Shown here in pieces: positions 18,335 to 26,212 of a stretch of 53,366 nt of DNA. The notes under the pieces are model-generated. The model had not been told where the DNA came from and did no database searches. It saw only the letters and a program-made list of their open reading frames with translations. Source of the DNA: Tomitella cavernea. GTDB taxonomy: Bacteria; Actinomycetota; Actinomycetes; Mycobacteriales; Mycobacteriaceae. Each line of letters opens with the position of its first letter. Positions within the stretch are counted from its first letter, which is position 1. Made by a program: the position numbers and the translations under genes. The DNA is taken from assembly GCF_016599145.1 (NCBI RefSeq), contig NZ_JAENKO010000031.1, positions 1 through 53,366 of the forward strand, given 5' to 3'.

Positions 18335-18640
18335 CTAGCCTGCGCAGTCGCGGCAGAGAAGCTGGCCGTCCGGAGTGACCTCCGCGAGCCGCGACCGGTG
18401 GTGGACCAGGTAGCAGCTGCTGCAGGTGAACTCGTCCTGCTGCCTCGGCACAACGCGAACGGACAGCTCCTCGCCGGACAGATCCGCACCGGGCAGCTCG
18501 TAGGACTCGGTCGTCTCCCCGTCGTCCACGTCCGCAGACGCGGCCTGCGCGTCGCCGCGACGGGACTTGAGCTCCTCCAAGGAGTTCTTTCCCGCTTCTT
18601 CCGAGTCGCCGCGCCTGGGGGCGTCGTAGTCGGTAGCCAT
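18335..18640 (-). CDS. DUF4193 small zinc-ribbon-like protein
   Basis: 101 aa, matching Rv2699c in length and place. The N-terminal half is acidic and probably disordered; the C-terminal half has two Cys pairs, FTCSSCYLVHHRSRL and LLCRDCAG, expected to bind zinc like a DksA/zinc-ribbon fold. ATG 18640 follows GGGGAAGGAACA. Such proteins are conserved and highly expressed across Mycobacteriales, but their role is unknown. Divergent from cei across a long intergenic region. Confidence 0.88.
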   Translation of the reverse strand: MATDYDAPRRGDSEEAGKNSLEELKSRRGDAQAASADVDDGETTESYELPGADLSGEELSVRVVPRQQDEFTCSSCYLVHHRSRLAEVTPDGQLLCRDCAG

Positions 18641-19196
18641 TGTTCCTTCCCCTGCCTCGCCGCACGGTGTCGCCGTGCCTGATGCTCGTGTCGAACGCGA
18701 GCGCCTTGTCACGCCGGGTTCGAACGCCTTGGCTGCATAACGCGCTCCTACCACGTTTTGTGCCCGCATATGCCCGGAAACAAAGGTGATGTTCACCACA
18801 TTCTCCGCCTGCTCGACGCGGGCGCGCAGCACCCGGATCGGCCGGTCCGGGCGGCAAGACGATAGCGAACGCTCCAGCGCCACCCTGCACCGCCCCCGTC
18901 CCCCGGCCGGCCGTGCCCGCCGGAAAACCCGCCCCACAGGGTGCCCCGAACCCGATCCGTCGGCCCCGGCGTGCCGCGTGTACGAACGGAATCCGCCCCG
19001 AACACCTCGGGTTCAGCGTGTGTCGCACTGCCCCGGGCCCGCCCTCGCGCATAGGGTGGTGACACCGGTCGCCGCAGGCGGGCCCGCCTGCGGCGAGCGC
19101 ACGGCTCGACGCTGCACATGTGGAAAACGCCGATGCGCATACGGTGAACGACAACAGGAAGCCGCCCCCCGGGGCGCGAGGAAAGGCCCACAGCCC
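18641..19196. other. 556-bp divergent intergenic region, no gene recognised
   Basis: Between DUF4193 (minus) and cei (plus). Open frames here look like shadows without family features. It presumably holds both promoters; no unambiguous -10/-35 pair or long inverted repeat was found. Confidence 0.5.
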
Positions 19197-19850
19197 GTGG
19201 TTGCACTGATCACCAACGGTCACTCGACCGACTGGCGCGGCCGCCCGTTCCGGCACCGCAACCGGCTGCCCGCCCTCATCGTCACCGTCGTCCTCGTGAT
19301 CCTCGTCGCAATCGTCTGGACTGTGGCATTCAACACGGACGGCAAGGATGCTGCGGCCGCCGCGTGCAACCCGCCGGACCCCGGCGGAGCCCCGCTCGGC
19401 CACAAGGCGGACGGTTCGCTGCGCGACGTCGATCCCGCACCGCTCGCCGACACCCGTATCCGGGTGTTCAACGCCAACGGGCAGAGCGGCCAGGCGGCGC
19501 ACGTGGCCGCAGGGCTGAGCGACATCGGGTTCCACCCCGCCGCGGACAACGCCGTCGCCAACGATCCCGTTTACCTCAACCAGACCCTGCAGTGCCAGGG
19601 CCAGATCCGCTATGGCGAACAGGGTGCGGCGACGGCCAGCACCCTGTGGCTGGTGGTCCCGTGTGCCGAGTTGATCCGCGACGATCGCGCCGACGCCACC
19701 GTCGACCTGGCCCTCGGCACGCTCTTCCACGACCTGTCCACCAACTCCGACGCCGAGGCCGTGCTCAAGGCGCTGCGCGTCCCCCAGGGCGGCTCCGCCC
19801 CCACGGTGGACCCGGCGCTGATCGCCGGTGCGCACGACGTGCGCTGCTGA
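19197..19850 (+). CDS. cei: Cei-like cell envelope integrity protein (LytR C-terminal domain)
   Basis: 217 aa, the same length class as Rv2700. One signal anchor near residues 20-42 (LPALIVTVVLVILVAIVWTVAF) after a basic cytosolic tail, then an extracytoplasmic LytR_C-type domain (TRIRVFNANGQSGQAAHVAAGL..GFHPA). The M. tuberculosis homologue is needed for envelope integrity and virulence. GTG 19197 (VVALITNG) is preceded by AGGAAAGG about 10 nt away; the in-frame upstream extension lacks family-like sequence. Convergent with suhB. Confidence 0.87.
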   Translation: MVALITNGHSTDWRGRPFRHRNRLPALIVTVVLVILVAIVWTVAFNTDGKDAAAAACNPPDPGGAPLGHKADGSLRDVDPAPLADTRIRVFNANGQSGQAAHVAAGLSDIGFHPAADNAVANDPVYLNQTLQCQGQIRYGEQGAATASTLWLVVPCAELIRDDRADATVDLALGTLFHDLSTNSDAEAVLKALRVPQGGSAPTVDPALIAGAHDVRC

Positions 19851-19883
19851 TCTCCCACACGGCGGAATCCCACACCGGCAGGG

Positions 19884-20819
19884 TCAGTCCGCCGGGATCG
19901 GGTCGAGCCCGCCCGCCTGTTCCAGAATCCGCCGGAGCGCGGCCGCGACCCCCGGCGCCGCGGCCAGCGTGACCGCCCCCTCGCCGCTGGTCGAATCGGG
20001 GCCCGGCACGTGCACCACGGCGCCCGCCTCGCCGGCGATCAGCGCACCGGCCGCCCAGTCCCAAGGGCTCAGCCCGTGCTCGAAGTGCGCGTCCACCTGC
20101 CCGGCCGCGACCATGCACAGGTCCAGCGCCCCGGCGCCGATCCGCCGGATGTCGCGCACCTGCGGCAAAAGCTCCGCGATGACCCGCCCCTGCCGCACGC
20201 GCCGCGACCGCTCGTAGCCGAAACCGGTGGCTACCAGCGCCACCGCCGGGTCGGACACGCCGGTGACCTGCAGCGGCGCCACAGTCCCGTCGTCGTCGGT
20301 CACGTGCGCACCCCCACCGGCCGTGGCGGTGTAGAGTCGCCGGCCCGCCACGTCCACGACCGCCCCGGCCACCGACCGGCCGTCGACCTGGGCGGCGAGC
20401 GAGACCGCGTAGGCGGGAATCCCGTACAGGAAGTTCACCGTCCCGTCGATGGGGTCGACGACCCATCGCACCGTGCCCGGCCGCGCCGCGCCGCCGCCCG
20501 CCTCCTCCCCCAGCACCGCGTCGTCGGGACGCAGCCGCGCGAGCATGGAGCGCACCAGGTCCTCCGCCTCGGTATCGACCACCGTGACAGGGTCGGTCGG
20601 CGTGCTCTTGGCGCGCACGGCTTCGACGCCGCCGGCCGGATATCCCCGGCCCGGGCCGCCGAAGACCTGCGGCCTGCGCGCCCGCACATGCGCGGCGGCG
20701 GCCTGCGCCACGTCCACGGCCACCGTGAGTAGTTCGCGCACCTCCGCAGTGGAGACGGCCGGGACCGCCCCGGAGCCCGGTCCGTACCTGTTCTCGGGTC
20801 GATCCTCGAAGCCAGTCAC
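19884..20819 (-). CDS. suhB: inositol-1-monophosphatase family protein
   Basis: About 311 aa. Mg2+-dependent phosphatase that dephosphorylates inositol 1-phosphate, here for phosphatidylinositol, LAM and mycothiol precursors. The metal site is complete: GEEAGG, WVVDPIDGTVNF and SPWDWAAGALIAGEAG. The start is uncertain: GTG 20819 (VTGFEDRP) is taken, but GTG 20849 or an internal codon near STAEVRELL is possible. Divergent from ppgK, as Rv2701c is from Rv2702. Confidence 0.93.
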   Translation of the reverse strand: MTGFEDRPENRYGPGSGAVPAVSTAEVRELLTVAVDVAQAAAAHVRARRPQVFGGPGRGYPAGGVEAVRAKSTPTDPVTVVDTEAEDLVRSMLARLRPDDAVLGEEAGGGAARPGTVRWVVDPIDGTVNFLYGIPAYAVSLAAQVDGRSVAGAVVDVAGRRLYTATAGGGAHVTDDDGTVAPLQVTGVSDPAVALVATGFGYERSRRVRQGRVIAELLPQVRDIRRIGAGALDLCMVAAGQVDAHFEHGLSPWDWAAGALIAGEAGAVVHVPGPDSTSGEGAVTLAAAPGVAAALRRILEQAGGLDPIPAD

Positions 20820-21010
20820 TCCTCCATCGCAGCACACGGCCCCTTCCACGTCGACGCCGGTGCCGTCTCCGCGCGGCGGGTAATGTGATGTCCGCTACTC
20901 GGGGCGGTGCGTCCGGTCCCCGCCAGTCCAGACGCCGGTGCCGGGCGTGTGGACCACGGCAGGCGGGCGGCGGCGCGGCCCGCGGAATCTGCGACAGGAA
21001 AGGGATTGCG

Positions 21011-21835
21011 GTGGGCGTGACGCCGGAACTCAGTGCGGATCGGAGCAGGGGGCGGTCGGCGGCCACGGCGGCCGCCTCCCACGAGATCGCCTTCGGAGTC
21101 GACATAGGCGGCAGCGGCATCAAGGGCGCCATGGTGGACCTGCGCTCCGGCGACTTCGTCGACGCGCGCATCAAGATCCCGACGCCATCGCCCGCCACGC
21201 CCGACGCGGTGGCGGACACGGTGCGCACCATCGTCGATCAGGCCCAGTGGGCGGGACCGGTGGGCATCACACTCCCGTCGGTGGTGCGCGCGGGCGTCGT
21301 GCGCACCGCCGCCAACATCGACCCGTCGTGGATCGGCGTACCGGCGACCGCGCACTTCCGCGACGCGCTCGGGCTCGACTGCGCGGTCCTCAACGACGCC
21401 GACGCGGCGGGCATCGCCGAGGACCGCTACGGTGCCGCCAGTGACATCGACGGCGCCGTCATGCTGCTCACCTTCGGCACCGGAATCGGGTCGGCCCTGC
21501 TCAACCACGGCGTGCTCGTCCCCAACACGGAGTTCGGCCACCTGGAGGTGGACGGCAAGGAGGCGGAGCATCGCGCCGCCTCGTCCGTGCGGACCCGCAA
21601 GAACCTGAGCTGGAAGCACTGGAGCGCGGAGGTGTCGCGGGTGCTCCTCGCGATCGAGCGCTTGGTCTACCCCGACGTGTTCATCGTCGGCGGCGGCATC
21701 AGCCAGGACTCGGACAAGTGGGTCCCCCGGCTCACCAACGAGACCCCGGTGCGCGTCGCAACCCTGCACAACCGGGCGGGCATCGTCGGTGCCGCACTGA
21801 TGGCCGCGGCACCGCACGCGGTTCTCCGGCCCTAG
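21011..21835 (+). CDS. ppgK: polyphosphate glucokinase
   Basis: 274 aa. ROK/ASKHA-fold kinase that phosphorylates glucose using polyphosphate or ATP. Phosphate-binding loop GVDIGGSGIKGAMVDL near residue 30, VLNDADAAGIAE in the middle, and TFGTGIGSALLNHG. GTG 21011 follows AGGAAAGGGA at 6-nt spacing; M. tuberculosis PpgK has a similar length. Divergent from suhB and followed by a terminator hairpin, so probably monocistronic. Confidence 0.94.
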   Translation: MGVTPELSADRSRGRSAATAAASHEIAFGVDIGGSGIKGAMVDLRSGDFVDARIKIPTPSPATPDAVADTVRTIVDQAQWAGPVGITLPSVVRAGVVRTAANIDPSWIGVPATAHFRDALGLDCAVLNDADAAGIAEDRYGAASDIDGAVMLLTFGTGIGSALLNHGVLVPNTEFGHLEVDGKEAEHRAASSVRTRKNLSWKHWSAEVSRVLLAIERLVYPDVFIVGGGISQDSDKWVPRLTNETPVRVATLHNRAGIVGAALMAAAPHAVLRP

Positions 21836-21876
21836 CCGCACCGTCCGTGCCCGTCCGTCGCCGCTCCGCCCTTAGT

Positions 21877-21910
21877 CCCGCGCGGGCCGTCGTGCGACAG
21901 CCCGCGCGGG
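21877..21910 (+). terminator. terminator hairpin after ppgK
   Basis: CCCGCGCGGGC (21877-21887) and GCCCGCGCGGG (21900-21910) form perfect 11-bp arms with a 12-nt loop, 42 bp after the ppgK stop. Confidence 0.7.
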
Positions 21911-22007
21911 CGGCGCATCCGCTGGTGCAACGCCGGATCCGCAGGCCCGACGTGCCGCTGCGCCGGTGCGCGGGTCATGTCCACGACCACCGGCCCCCGT
22001 CGATCGT

Positions 22008-22013
22008 TACAAT
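22008..22013 (+). promoter_or_regulatory. candidate -10 box TACAAT upstream of sigA
   Basis: TACAAT, about 95 bp before the sigA GTG, is the best TANNNT match in the intergenic region. A weak ACGACC/GACCAC lies at the -35 distance. It would give a leader of about 90 nt. Confidence 0.4.
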
Positions 22014-22108
22014 GGCACGTAGTCCGGCTCGTTCCGGAAGATCCGCTCAGACTCTCCGCCGGGCACCGCCGGTGTGATTTTGCACGACATCGTCATGAAA
22101 GGGCGTAC

Positions 22109-23401
22109 GTGGTAGCCACCGATACCCGTCCCACACCCGACGGCTCTACGGAGTCCTCGGCACCGTCCGACGCCGACGCCGCACCAGTCAAGAAGGCCGC
22201 CAAGAAGACGGCGGCGAAGAAGACCGCAGCCAAGAAGGCGCCCGCCAAGAAGGCCGCGAAGAAGGCCCCGGCGAAGAAGACCGCAGCCAAGAAGGCGTCC
22301 GCCAAGTCCGCCGGCGCGAAGGGCGACGCGCACGAGGTCGACGACATCGATCCGGCCGAGATCCCCGTGGACGACGAGCCCGAGGAGCCCTCCGAGAAGG
22401 ACAAGGCCTCCGGCGACTTCGTCTGGGACGAGGACGAATCGGAGGCGCTCCGCCAAGCACGCAAGGACGCCGAACTCACCGCCTCCGCCGACTCGGTTCG
22501 CGCCTACCTCAAGCAGATCGGCAAGGTGGCGCTGCTCAACGCCGAGCAGGAGGTGGAGCTGGCCAAGCGCATCGAGGCAGGACTGTTCTCCACGCACAAG
22601 CTCGGCGAGTACAAGGAACGCGGAGAGCGTCCCACAGTCGCCGTGCGCCGCGACCTGATGTGGATCTCCCGCGACGGCAACCGTGCCAAGAACCACCTGC
22701 TCGAGGCGAATCTGCGCCTGGTCGTCTCCCTGGCCAAGCGGTACACGGGCCGCGGCATGGCATTCCTGGACCTGATCCAGGAGGGCAACCTGGGCCTGAT
22801 CCGCGCGGTCGAGAAGTTCGACTACACCAAGGGCTACAAGTTCTCCACCTACGCCACGTGGTGGATTCGCCAGGCCATCACCCGGGCCATGGCCGACCAG
22901 GCCCGCACCATCCGCATCCCCGTGCACATGGTGGAAGTCATCAACAAGCTCGGCCGCATCCAGCGCGAGCTCCTCCAGGACCTGGGCCGCGAGCCCACCC
23001 CGGAAGAGCTGGCGAAGGAAATGGACATCACGCCCGAGAAGGTCCTCGAGATCCAGCAGTACGCCCGCGAGCCGATCTCGCTCGACCAGACGATCGGCGA
23101 CGAGGGTGACAGCCAGCTGGGCGACTTCATCGAGGACTCCGAGGCCATCGTGGCCGTGGACGCCGTCTCGTTCACGCTGCTGCAGGACCAGTTGCGCTCG
23201 GTGCTCGAGACGCTCTCCGAACGGGAGGCCGGCGTGGTCCGGCTGCGCTTCGGCCTCACCGACGGGCAACCGCGGACCCTCGACGAGATCGGCCAGGTGT
23301 ACGGCGTCACCCGCGAGCGGATCCGGCAGATCGAGTCGAAGACGATGTCGAAGCTCCGTCACCCCTCACGCTCGCAGGTCCTGCGCGACTACCTCGACTG
23401 A
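22109..23401 (+). CDS. sigA: principal RNA polymerase sigma factor (group 1 sigma70)
   Basis: 430 aa. Housekeeping sigma factor. The N-terminal 70 residues carry Lys/Ala-rich repeats ([18 protein letters not shown]), followed by an acidic stretch. Region 1.2 is [29 protein letters not shown], and region 2 contains [32 protein letters not shown]. Region 3 and the 4.2 helix-turn-helix ([22 protein letters not shown]) complete it. GTG 22109 follows GAAAGGG at 5 nt; upstream in-frame codons look noncoding. In M. tuberculosis ppgK-sigA is also the order. Followed by tandem hairpins. Confidence 0.97.
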   Translation: MVATDTRPTPDGSTESSAPSDADAAPVKKAAKKTAAKKTAAKKAPAKKAAKKAPAKKTAAKKASAKSAGAKGDAHEVDDIDPAEIPVDDEPEEPSEKDKASGDFVWDEDESEALRQARKDAELTASADSVRAYLKQIGKVALLNAEQEVELAKRIEAGLFSTHKLGEYKERGERPTVAVRRDLMWISRDGNRAKNHLLEANLRLVVSLAKRYTGRGMAFLDLIQEGNLGLIRAVEKFDYTKGYKFSTYATWWIRQAITRAMADQARTIRIPVHMVEVINKLGRIQRELLQDLGREPTPEELAKEMDITPEKVLEIQQYAREPISLDQTIGDEGDSQLGDFIEDSEAIVAVDAVSFTLLQDQLRSVLETLSEREAGVVRLRFGLTDGQPRTLDEIGQVYGVTRERIRQIESKTMSKLRHPSRSQVLRDYLD

Positions 23402-23409
23402 GCACCTCC

Positions 23410-23437
23410 GGCAGGCCCGATGAGCAGCGGGCCTGCC
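23410..23437 (+). terminator. first hairpin after sigA
   Basis: GGCAGGCCC (23410-23418) pairs with GGGCCTGCC (23429-23437) over a 10-nt loop, beginning 9 bp after the sigA stop. Confidence 0.65.
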
Positions 23438-23439
23438 GC

Positions 23440-23481
23440 GTTCCGGCCGCCGTCCCCTTGCAAGGGGACGGCGGCCGGAAC
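23440..23481. terminator. 42-bp perfect palindrome between convergent sigA and khtU
   Basis: Positions 23440-23460 are exactly complementary to 23461-23481, with no unpaired base; CTTTCG follows. It suits a bidirectional terminator for the two convergent operons. Confidence 0.7.
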
Positions 23482-23509
23482 TTTCGTACCGCCGCCCACG
23501 CGCCGCCGG

Positions 23510-24832
23510 TCACTCCCCCGCGGGTTCGGTCGCCTCGTTGGACCCGGCACGACGGCCACCGTCGCCGACCGTTCCGCGCGTGCCGGTGCCACCGGGAAGC
23601 GGCTCGACCTCACCTGCCGACGCCGACAGGTCCTCGGCCCGCGCGCGCCTGCGCCTGTTCCGCCGCCGCTCTGCCCGGTCCTGCAGTCCTCGCACGGCGG
23701 GCTCGGCCACCTTGGCGAGCACGGGCCCCAGGACCGCCATCAACAGCACGTAGGCGCTCGCCATGGCGGCCAGCTCGCCGTTGGCGGCGCCGGCCGCCAC
23801 GGCCAGCCCCGCGATAACGATGGAGAACTCACCGCGCGCCACGAGCGTGGTGCCGGCGCGGAGCTGACCCATCCGAGCCACGTTGGCGTGCCGCGCGGCC
23901 ACGACACCGGTGATGATCTTGGTCACGGTGGTCACGATCGCGAGCGCCAGCGCCCAGCCGAGCACCGGGGGGATCGTCGCGATGTCCGTGTTGAGCCCGA
24001 AGACGACGAAGAAGATCGCCGCGAACAGGTCCCGCAGCGGTTCGAGCAGTTTGGCGGCATTCCGGGCGGTCACACCCGACACCGCGATGCCCAACAGGAA
24101 CGCGCCGACCGCCGCGGAAACCTGCAACGCCTGTGCCAACCCTGCCACCAGCAGCGCGGCACCGAGCATTTTGAGCAGGAACGTCTCCTTGTCCGGGCTG
24201 GCGACGAGCGCGGAGACGAACCGGCCGTAGCGCAGGGCGATCACCATGACCACGCTCACGGCCAGCAGCGCGATGCCCACCGCCTCGAACCCGCCGAGCA
24301 CGCTGACACCGCCGATCACCGCGGTGAGGATCGGCAGGTACACCGCCATCGCGAGATCCTCGAAGACGAGGATGGACAGCACCACCGGCGTCTCCCTGTT
24401 GCCGTAGCGGCCCAGGTCCAACAGCACTTTGGCGATGATCCCTGTGGACGAGCTGTAGGTGACGCCGCCCATCACGAGAGCACCGACGGGACCCCACCCG
24501 AGCAGCAGCGCCAGCCCCGCCCCCGGAGCCGCGTTGAGGATCACGTCGAGCACGCCGCCGAACCACGAGCGGCGCAGCCCGGTCATGAGTTCGGCCGCCG
24601 AGTACTCGAGTCCCAGCAGCAGCAAAAGCAGGACCACGCCGATATCTGCGGCCAGGTCGCTGAAGTCGCCGATATCGCCGAGCGAGATCAGCCCGCCGTT
24701 GCCGAAGGCGAGCCCGCCCAGCAGGTACAGCGGAATGGGCGAGAGGCCGATGCGGCCCGCGAGGCGGCCCACCACACCCAGCACGAAGAAGACGCCACCG
24801 AGCTCGAGGAGCCCGAGCGTTGCGGCGTCCAC
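23510..24832 (-). CDS. khtU: CPA2-family K+(Na+)/H+ antiporter, KhtU-like
   Basis: 440 aa. Monovalent cation:proton antiporter-2 with about 12 hydrophobic segments (LGLLELGGVFFVLGVVGRLAG at the N-terminus, LLLLLGLEYSAAELM, VGAFLLGIAVSGVTARN) and a short charged cytosolic tail (RAERRRNRRRRAR). GTG 24832 starts VDAATLGLLELGG; longer frames overlap khtT. It lies 7 bp after khtT, making a KhtT-KhtU operon as in Bacillus, where KhtT gates K+ export through KhtU and binds c-di-AMP. No KhtS-like gene is present. Confidence 0.9.
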   Translation of the reverse strand: MDAATLGLLELGGVFFVLGVVGRLAGRIGLSPIPLYLLGGLAFGNGGLISLGDIGDFSDLAADIGVVLLLLLLGLEYSAAELMTGLRRSWFGGVLDVILNAAPGAGLALLLGWGPVGALVMGGVTYSSSTGIIAKVLLDLGRYGNRETPVVLSILVFEDLAMAVYLPILTAVIGGVSVLGGFEAVGIALLAVSVVMVIALRYGRFVSALVASPDKETFLLKMLGAALLVAGLAQALQVSAAVGAFLLGIAVSGVTARNAAKLLEPLRDLFAAIFFVVFGLNTDIATIPPVLGWALALAIVTTVTKIITGVVAARHANVARMGQLRAGTTLVARGEFSIVIAGLAVAAGAANGELAAMASAYVLLMAVLGPVLAKVAEPAVRGLQDRAERRRNRRRRARAEDLSASAGEVEPLPGGTGTRGTVGDGGRRAGSNEATEPAGE

Positions 24833-24839
24833 GGGCGGC

Positions 24840-25322
24840 CTAGCCTCGGTGCAGGATCTTGGCCGCCGCCGCGATGCCCTCTGCGGTTCCGACGACGATG
24901 AGTAGATCCGCGCCGATGATCGTGAAATCCGGCCGCGGTGAGGGGTGGATCTCACCGGCGCGCATGACCGCGACGATCGACGCGCCCGTCCGGGTGCGGA
25001 TCTGGGTGTCTCCCATCGCGCGTCCGTCGAACGGCGAGTCCTCCGGCACGGAAATCTGGCGGGTGGTGAGCCCCGGCAGGTCGCGGTGCTCGTCGCGCAG
25101 CTGCTCGACCAATTGGGGGGCGCCGAGCAGGTTGCTCAGCGTCGAGGCCTCCTCGGCGGTCAGCGGGATCGAGGCCATGCAGGCGTCGGGGTCGTCGGAA
25201 CGCGACAGGATCAAGTCCAGTCCGCCCTCACGATGCGTGACGACGCCGATCCGCCGCCGTGCTGAAACCTCGAAGTCCTTGCGGACGCCGATCCCCGGCA
25301 GGGGCGTGACTTCAACGTTCAT
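24840..25322 (-). CDS. khtT: KhtT-like regulatory protein with TrkA_C domain
   Basis: 160 aa. N-terminal KhtT-type domain (MNVEVTPLPGIGVRKDFEVSARRRIGVV) and C-terminal RCK_C/TrkA_C domain (SIVAVMRAGEIHPSPRPDFTIIGADLLIVVGTAEGI). Regulatory subunit of the downstream antiporter. ATG 25322 is fixed by TAGGGT (25329-25334, minus strand) 6 nt upstream, a leaderless arrangement. In Bacillus homologues this domain senses c-di-AMP; that this one does is inference. Confidence 0.88.
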   Translation of the reverse strand: MNVEVTPLPGIGVRKDFEVSARRRIGVVTHREGGLDLILSRSDDPDACMASIPLTAEEASTLSNLLGAPQLVEQLRDEHRDLPGLTTRQISVPEDSPFDGRAMGDTQIRTRTGASIVAVMRAGEIHPSPRPDFTIIGADLLIVVGTAEGIAAAAKILHRG

Positions 25323-25328
25323 CGGCTT

Positions 25329-25334
25329 ACCCTA
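25329..25334 (-). promoter_or_regulatory. -10 hexamer TAGGGT of khtTU
   Basis: Read on the minus strand, TAGGGT then 6 nt then ATG 25322: leaderless geometry. Confidence 0.5.
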
Positions 25335-25462
25335 ACGCAGCACCGGCGGCCGCCCTCGACGGCGGGCCTCGCCCGTCCCATGGTTCGCCGGGGCCTAGTC
25401 GCCCCGGCGCGGCCTGCCGCTTCCTCCGCGATCCTCCCGCCTCCACATCGATGCTGTCTTTT

Positions 25463-25531
25463 CCATGCCGATCCGGCCGTTTCCCATGCCGATCCGACCG
25501 TTTCCCATGTCGATCCGGCCATTTCCCATGC
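25463..25531. repeat. 21-bp tandem repeat, about 3.3 copies
   Basis: Unit CCCATGCCGATCCGACCGTT(T) repeats with an exact 21-bp period: CAT at 25464, 25485, 25506 and 25527, with scattered substitutions (GGCC/GACC, ATGCC/ATGTC). It lies about 320-385 bp upstream of the DUF7455 start. Confidence 0.8.
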
Positions 25532-25848
25532 GATGATGCATCTCCTCCCGTCAGTGCGCGTGGCCGGCCGGCCACGCGCCTGCGAGCGGATTTCGCTATC
25601 GGCGCAATCCACTGCGCCGCGCACCGGAGCAGCAGGTTCAGCCCAGGCAGGACGTGTGCAGGCATGCTCTCGCTCACACGCCGGTGCGCGCGGGAACAAC
25701 GCGGACCTCCCACGCGTCTGGCACAGTGAACGGACAGAACGTCACAGCCGAGTTCGCGTTCAAGCAACCGGATGGTCCCGGACCCGAAATCCATCGGGGT
25801 CGGGAACCCGCTGAGACGCACCCATCGGGTGTCGAGGACGGAGGAGTC

Positions 25849-26040
25849 ATGACAGGCACACTGATCAGCACCCCGCTGACCGCCGCCGACCGCTGCGATC
25901 GCTGTGGTGCGGGCGCCAAGGTCCGCGTGACGCTTCCCTCCGGCGGCGAGCTCCTGTTCTGCCGCCACCACGGGAACGAGCACGAGACCCGCCTCCGCGA
26001 GATCGAGGCCACCATCGACGCACAGTCCGTCGACGCCTGA
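25849..26040 (+). CDS. small zinc-knuckle protein (DUF7455-like)
   Basis: 63 aa. Cys/His pairs CDRCGAGAKVRV and FCRHHGNEHE suggest one zinc knuckle, followed by a short acidic helix (ETRLREIEATID). ATG 25849 has a near-perfect GGAGGAG 3-4 nt upstream, so it is probably well translated. Similar small proteins occur beside sigA/sigB in other Mycobacteriales, to my recollection. It is isolated between two tandem-repeat tracts. Function unknown. Confidence 0.8.
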   Translation: MTGTLISTPLTAADRCDRCGAGAKVRVTLPSGGELLFCRHHGNEHETRLREIEATIDAQSVDA

Positions 26041-26107
26041 GCCTCGCGGCAGCACCGCTGTCGGCTGACCACGCTTCCGCCCGGGCGGGGCCGATCCATC
26101 GGCATCG

Positions 26108-26192
26108 CCCGGGCGTTCCACGTCCCCGGGCGTTCCACGTCCCCGGGCGTTCCACGTCCCCAGGCATTCCACATCCCCTGGCATTCTGCACA
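26108..26192. repeat. 17-bp tandem repeat, five copies
   Basis: Unit CCCGGGCGTTCCACGTC is repeated exactly three times from 26108 to 26158, then as two diverged copies (CCCAGGCATTCCACATC, CCCTGGCATTCTGCACA). It fills the gap between the convergent DUF7455 and helicase genes. The period is not a multiple of three, so it is not coding. Confidence 0.85.
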
Positions 26193-26212
26193 CGGCCGGG
26201 CACGGCCGAGCA

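Larger units (their letters stand above)
25323..25848. other. 526-bp divergent intergenic region with minisatellite
   Basis: No credible gene. It contains the khtT -10, a hairpin (CGCCGGGGC 25386-25394 with GCCCCGGCG 25401-25409), a 21-bp tandem repeat and the leader of the DUF7455 gene. Open frames across it on the minus strand merely translate the repeat (MGNGRI / W-E-T-x-G-S patterns). Confidence 0.55.

Noticed and set aside
18641-19196. N-terminal extensions of DUF4193 and cei into the intergenic region
   Set aside because: The extra residues are nonconserved-looking and Arg-rich, and both genes have better starts with ribosome-binding sites and family-typical lengths.
22109-22330. Lys/Ala-rich N-terminal repeats of SigA as a foreign insertion
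   Set aside because: Long Lys/Ala-rich N-termini are usual in actinobacterial principal sigma factors; no base-composition break is seen.
25319-25699. 126-codon minus-strand frame with W-E-T-x-G-S repeats
   Set aside because: It merely translates the 21-bp tandem repeat, overlaps the khtT start, and has no ribosome-binding site or family features.
25323-25848. c-di-AMP (ydaO-type) riboswitch before khtT
   Set aside because: khtT appears to be leaderless (TAGGGT 6 nt before ATG), and no riboswitch-like conserved core was recognised; only one simple hairpin is present.
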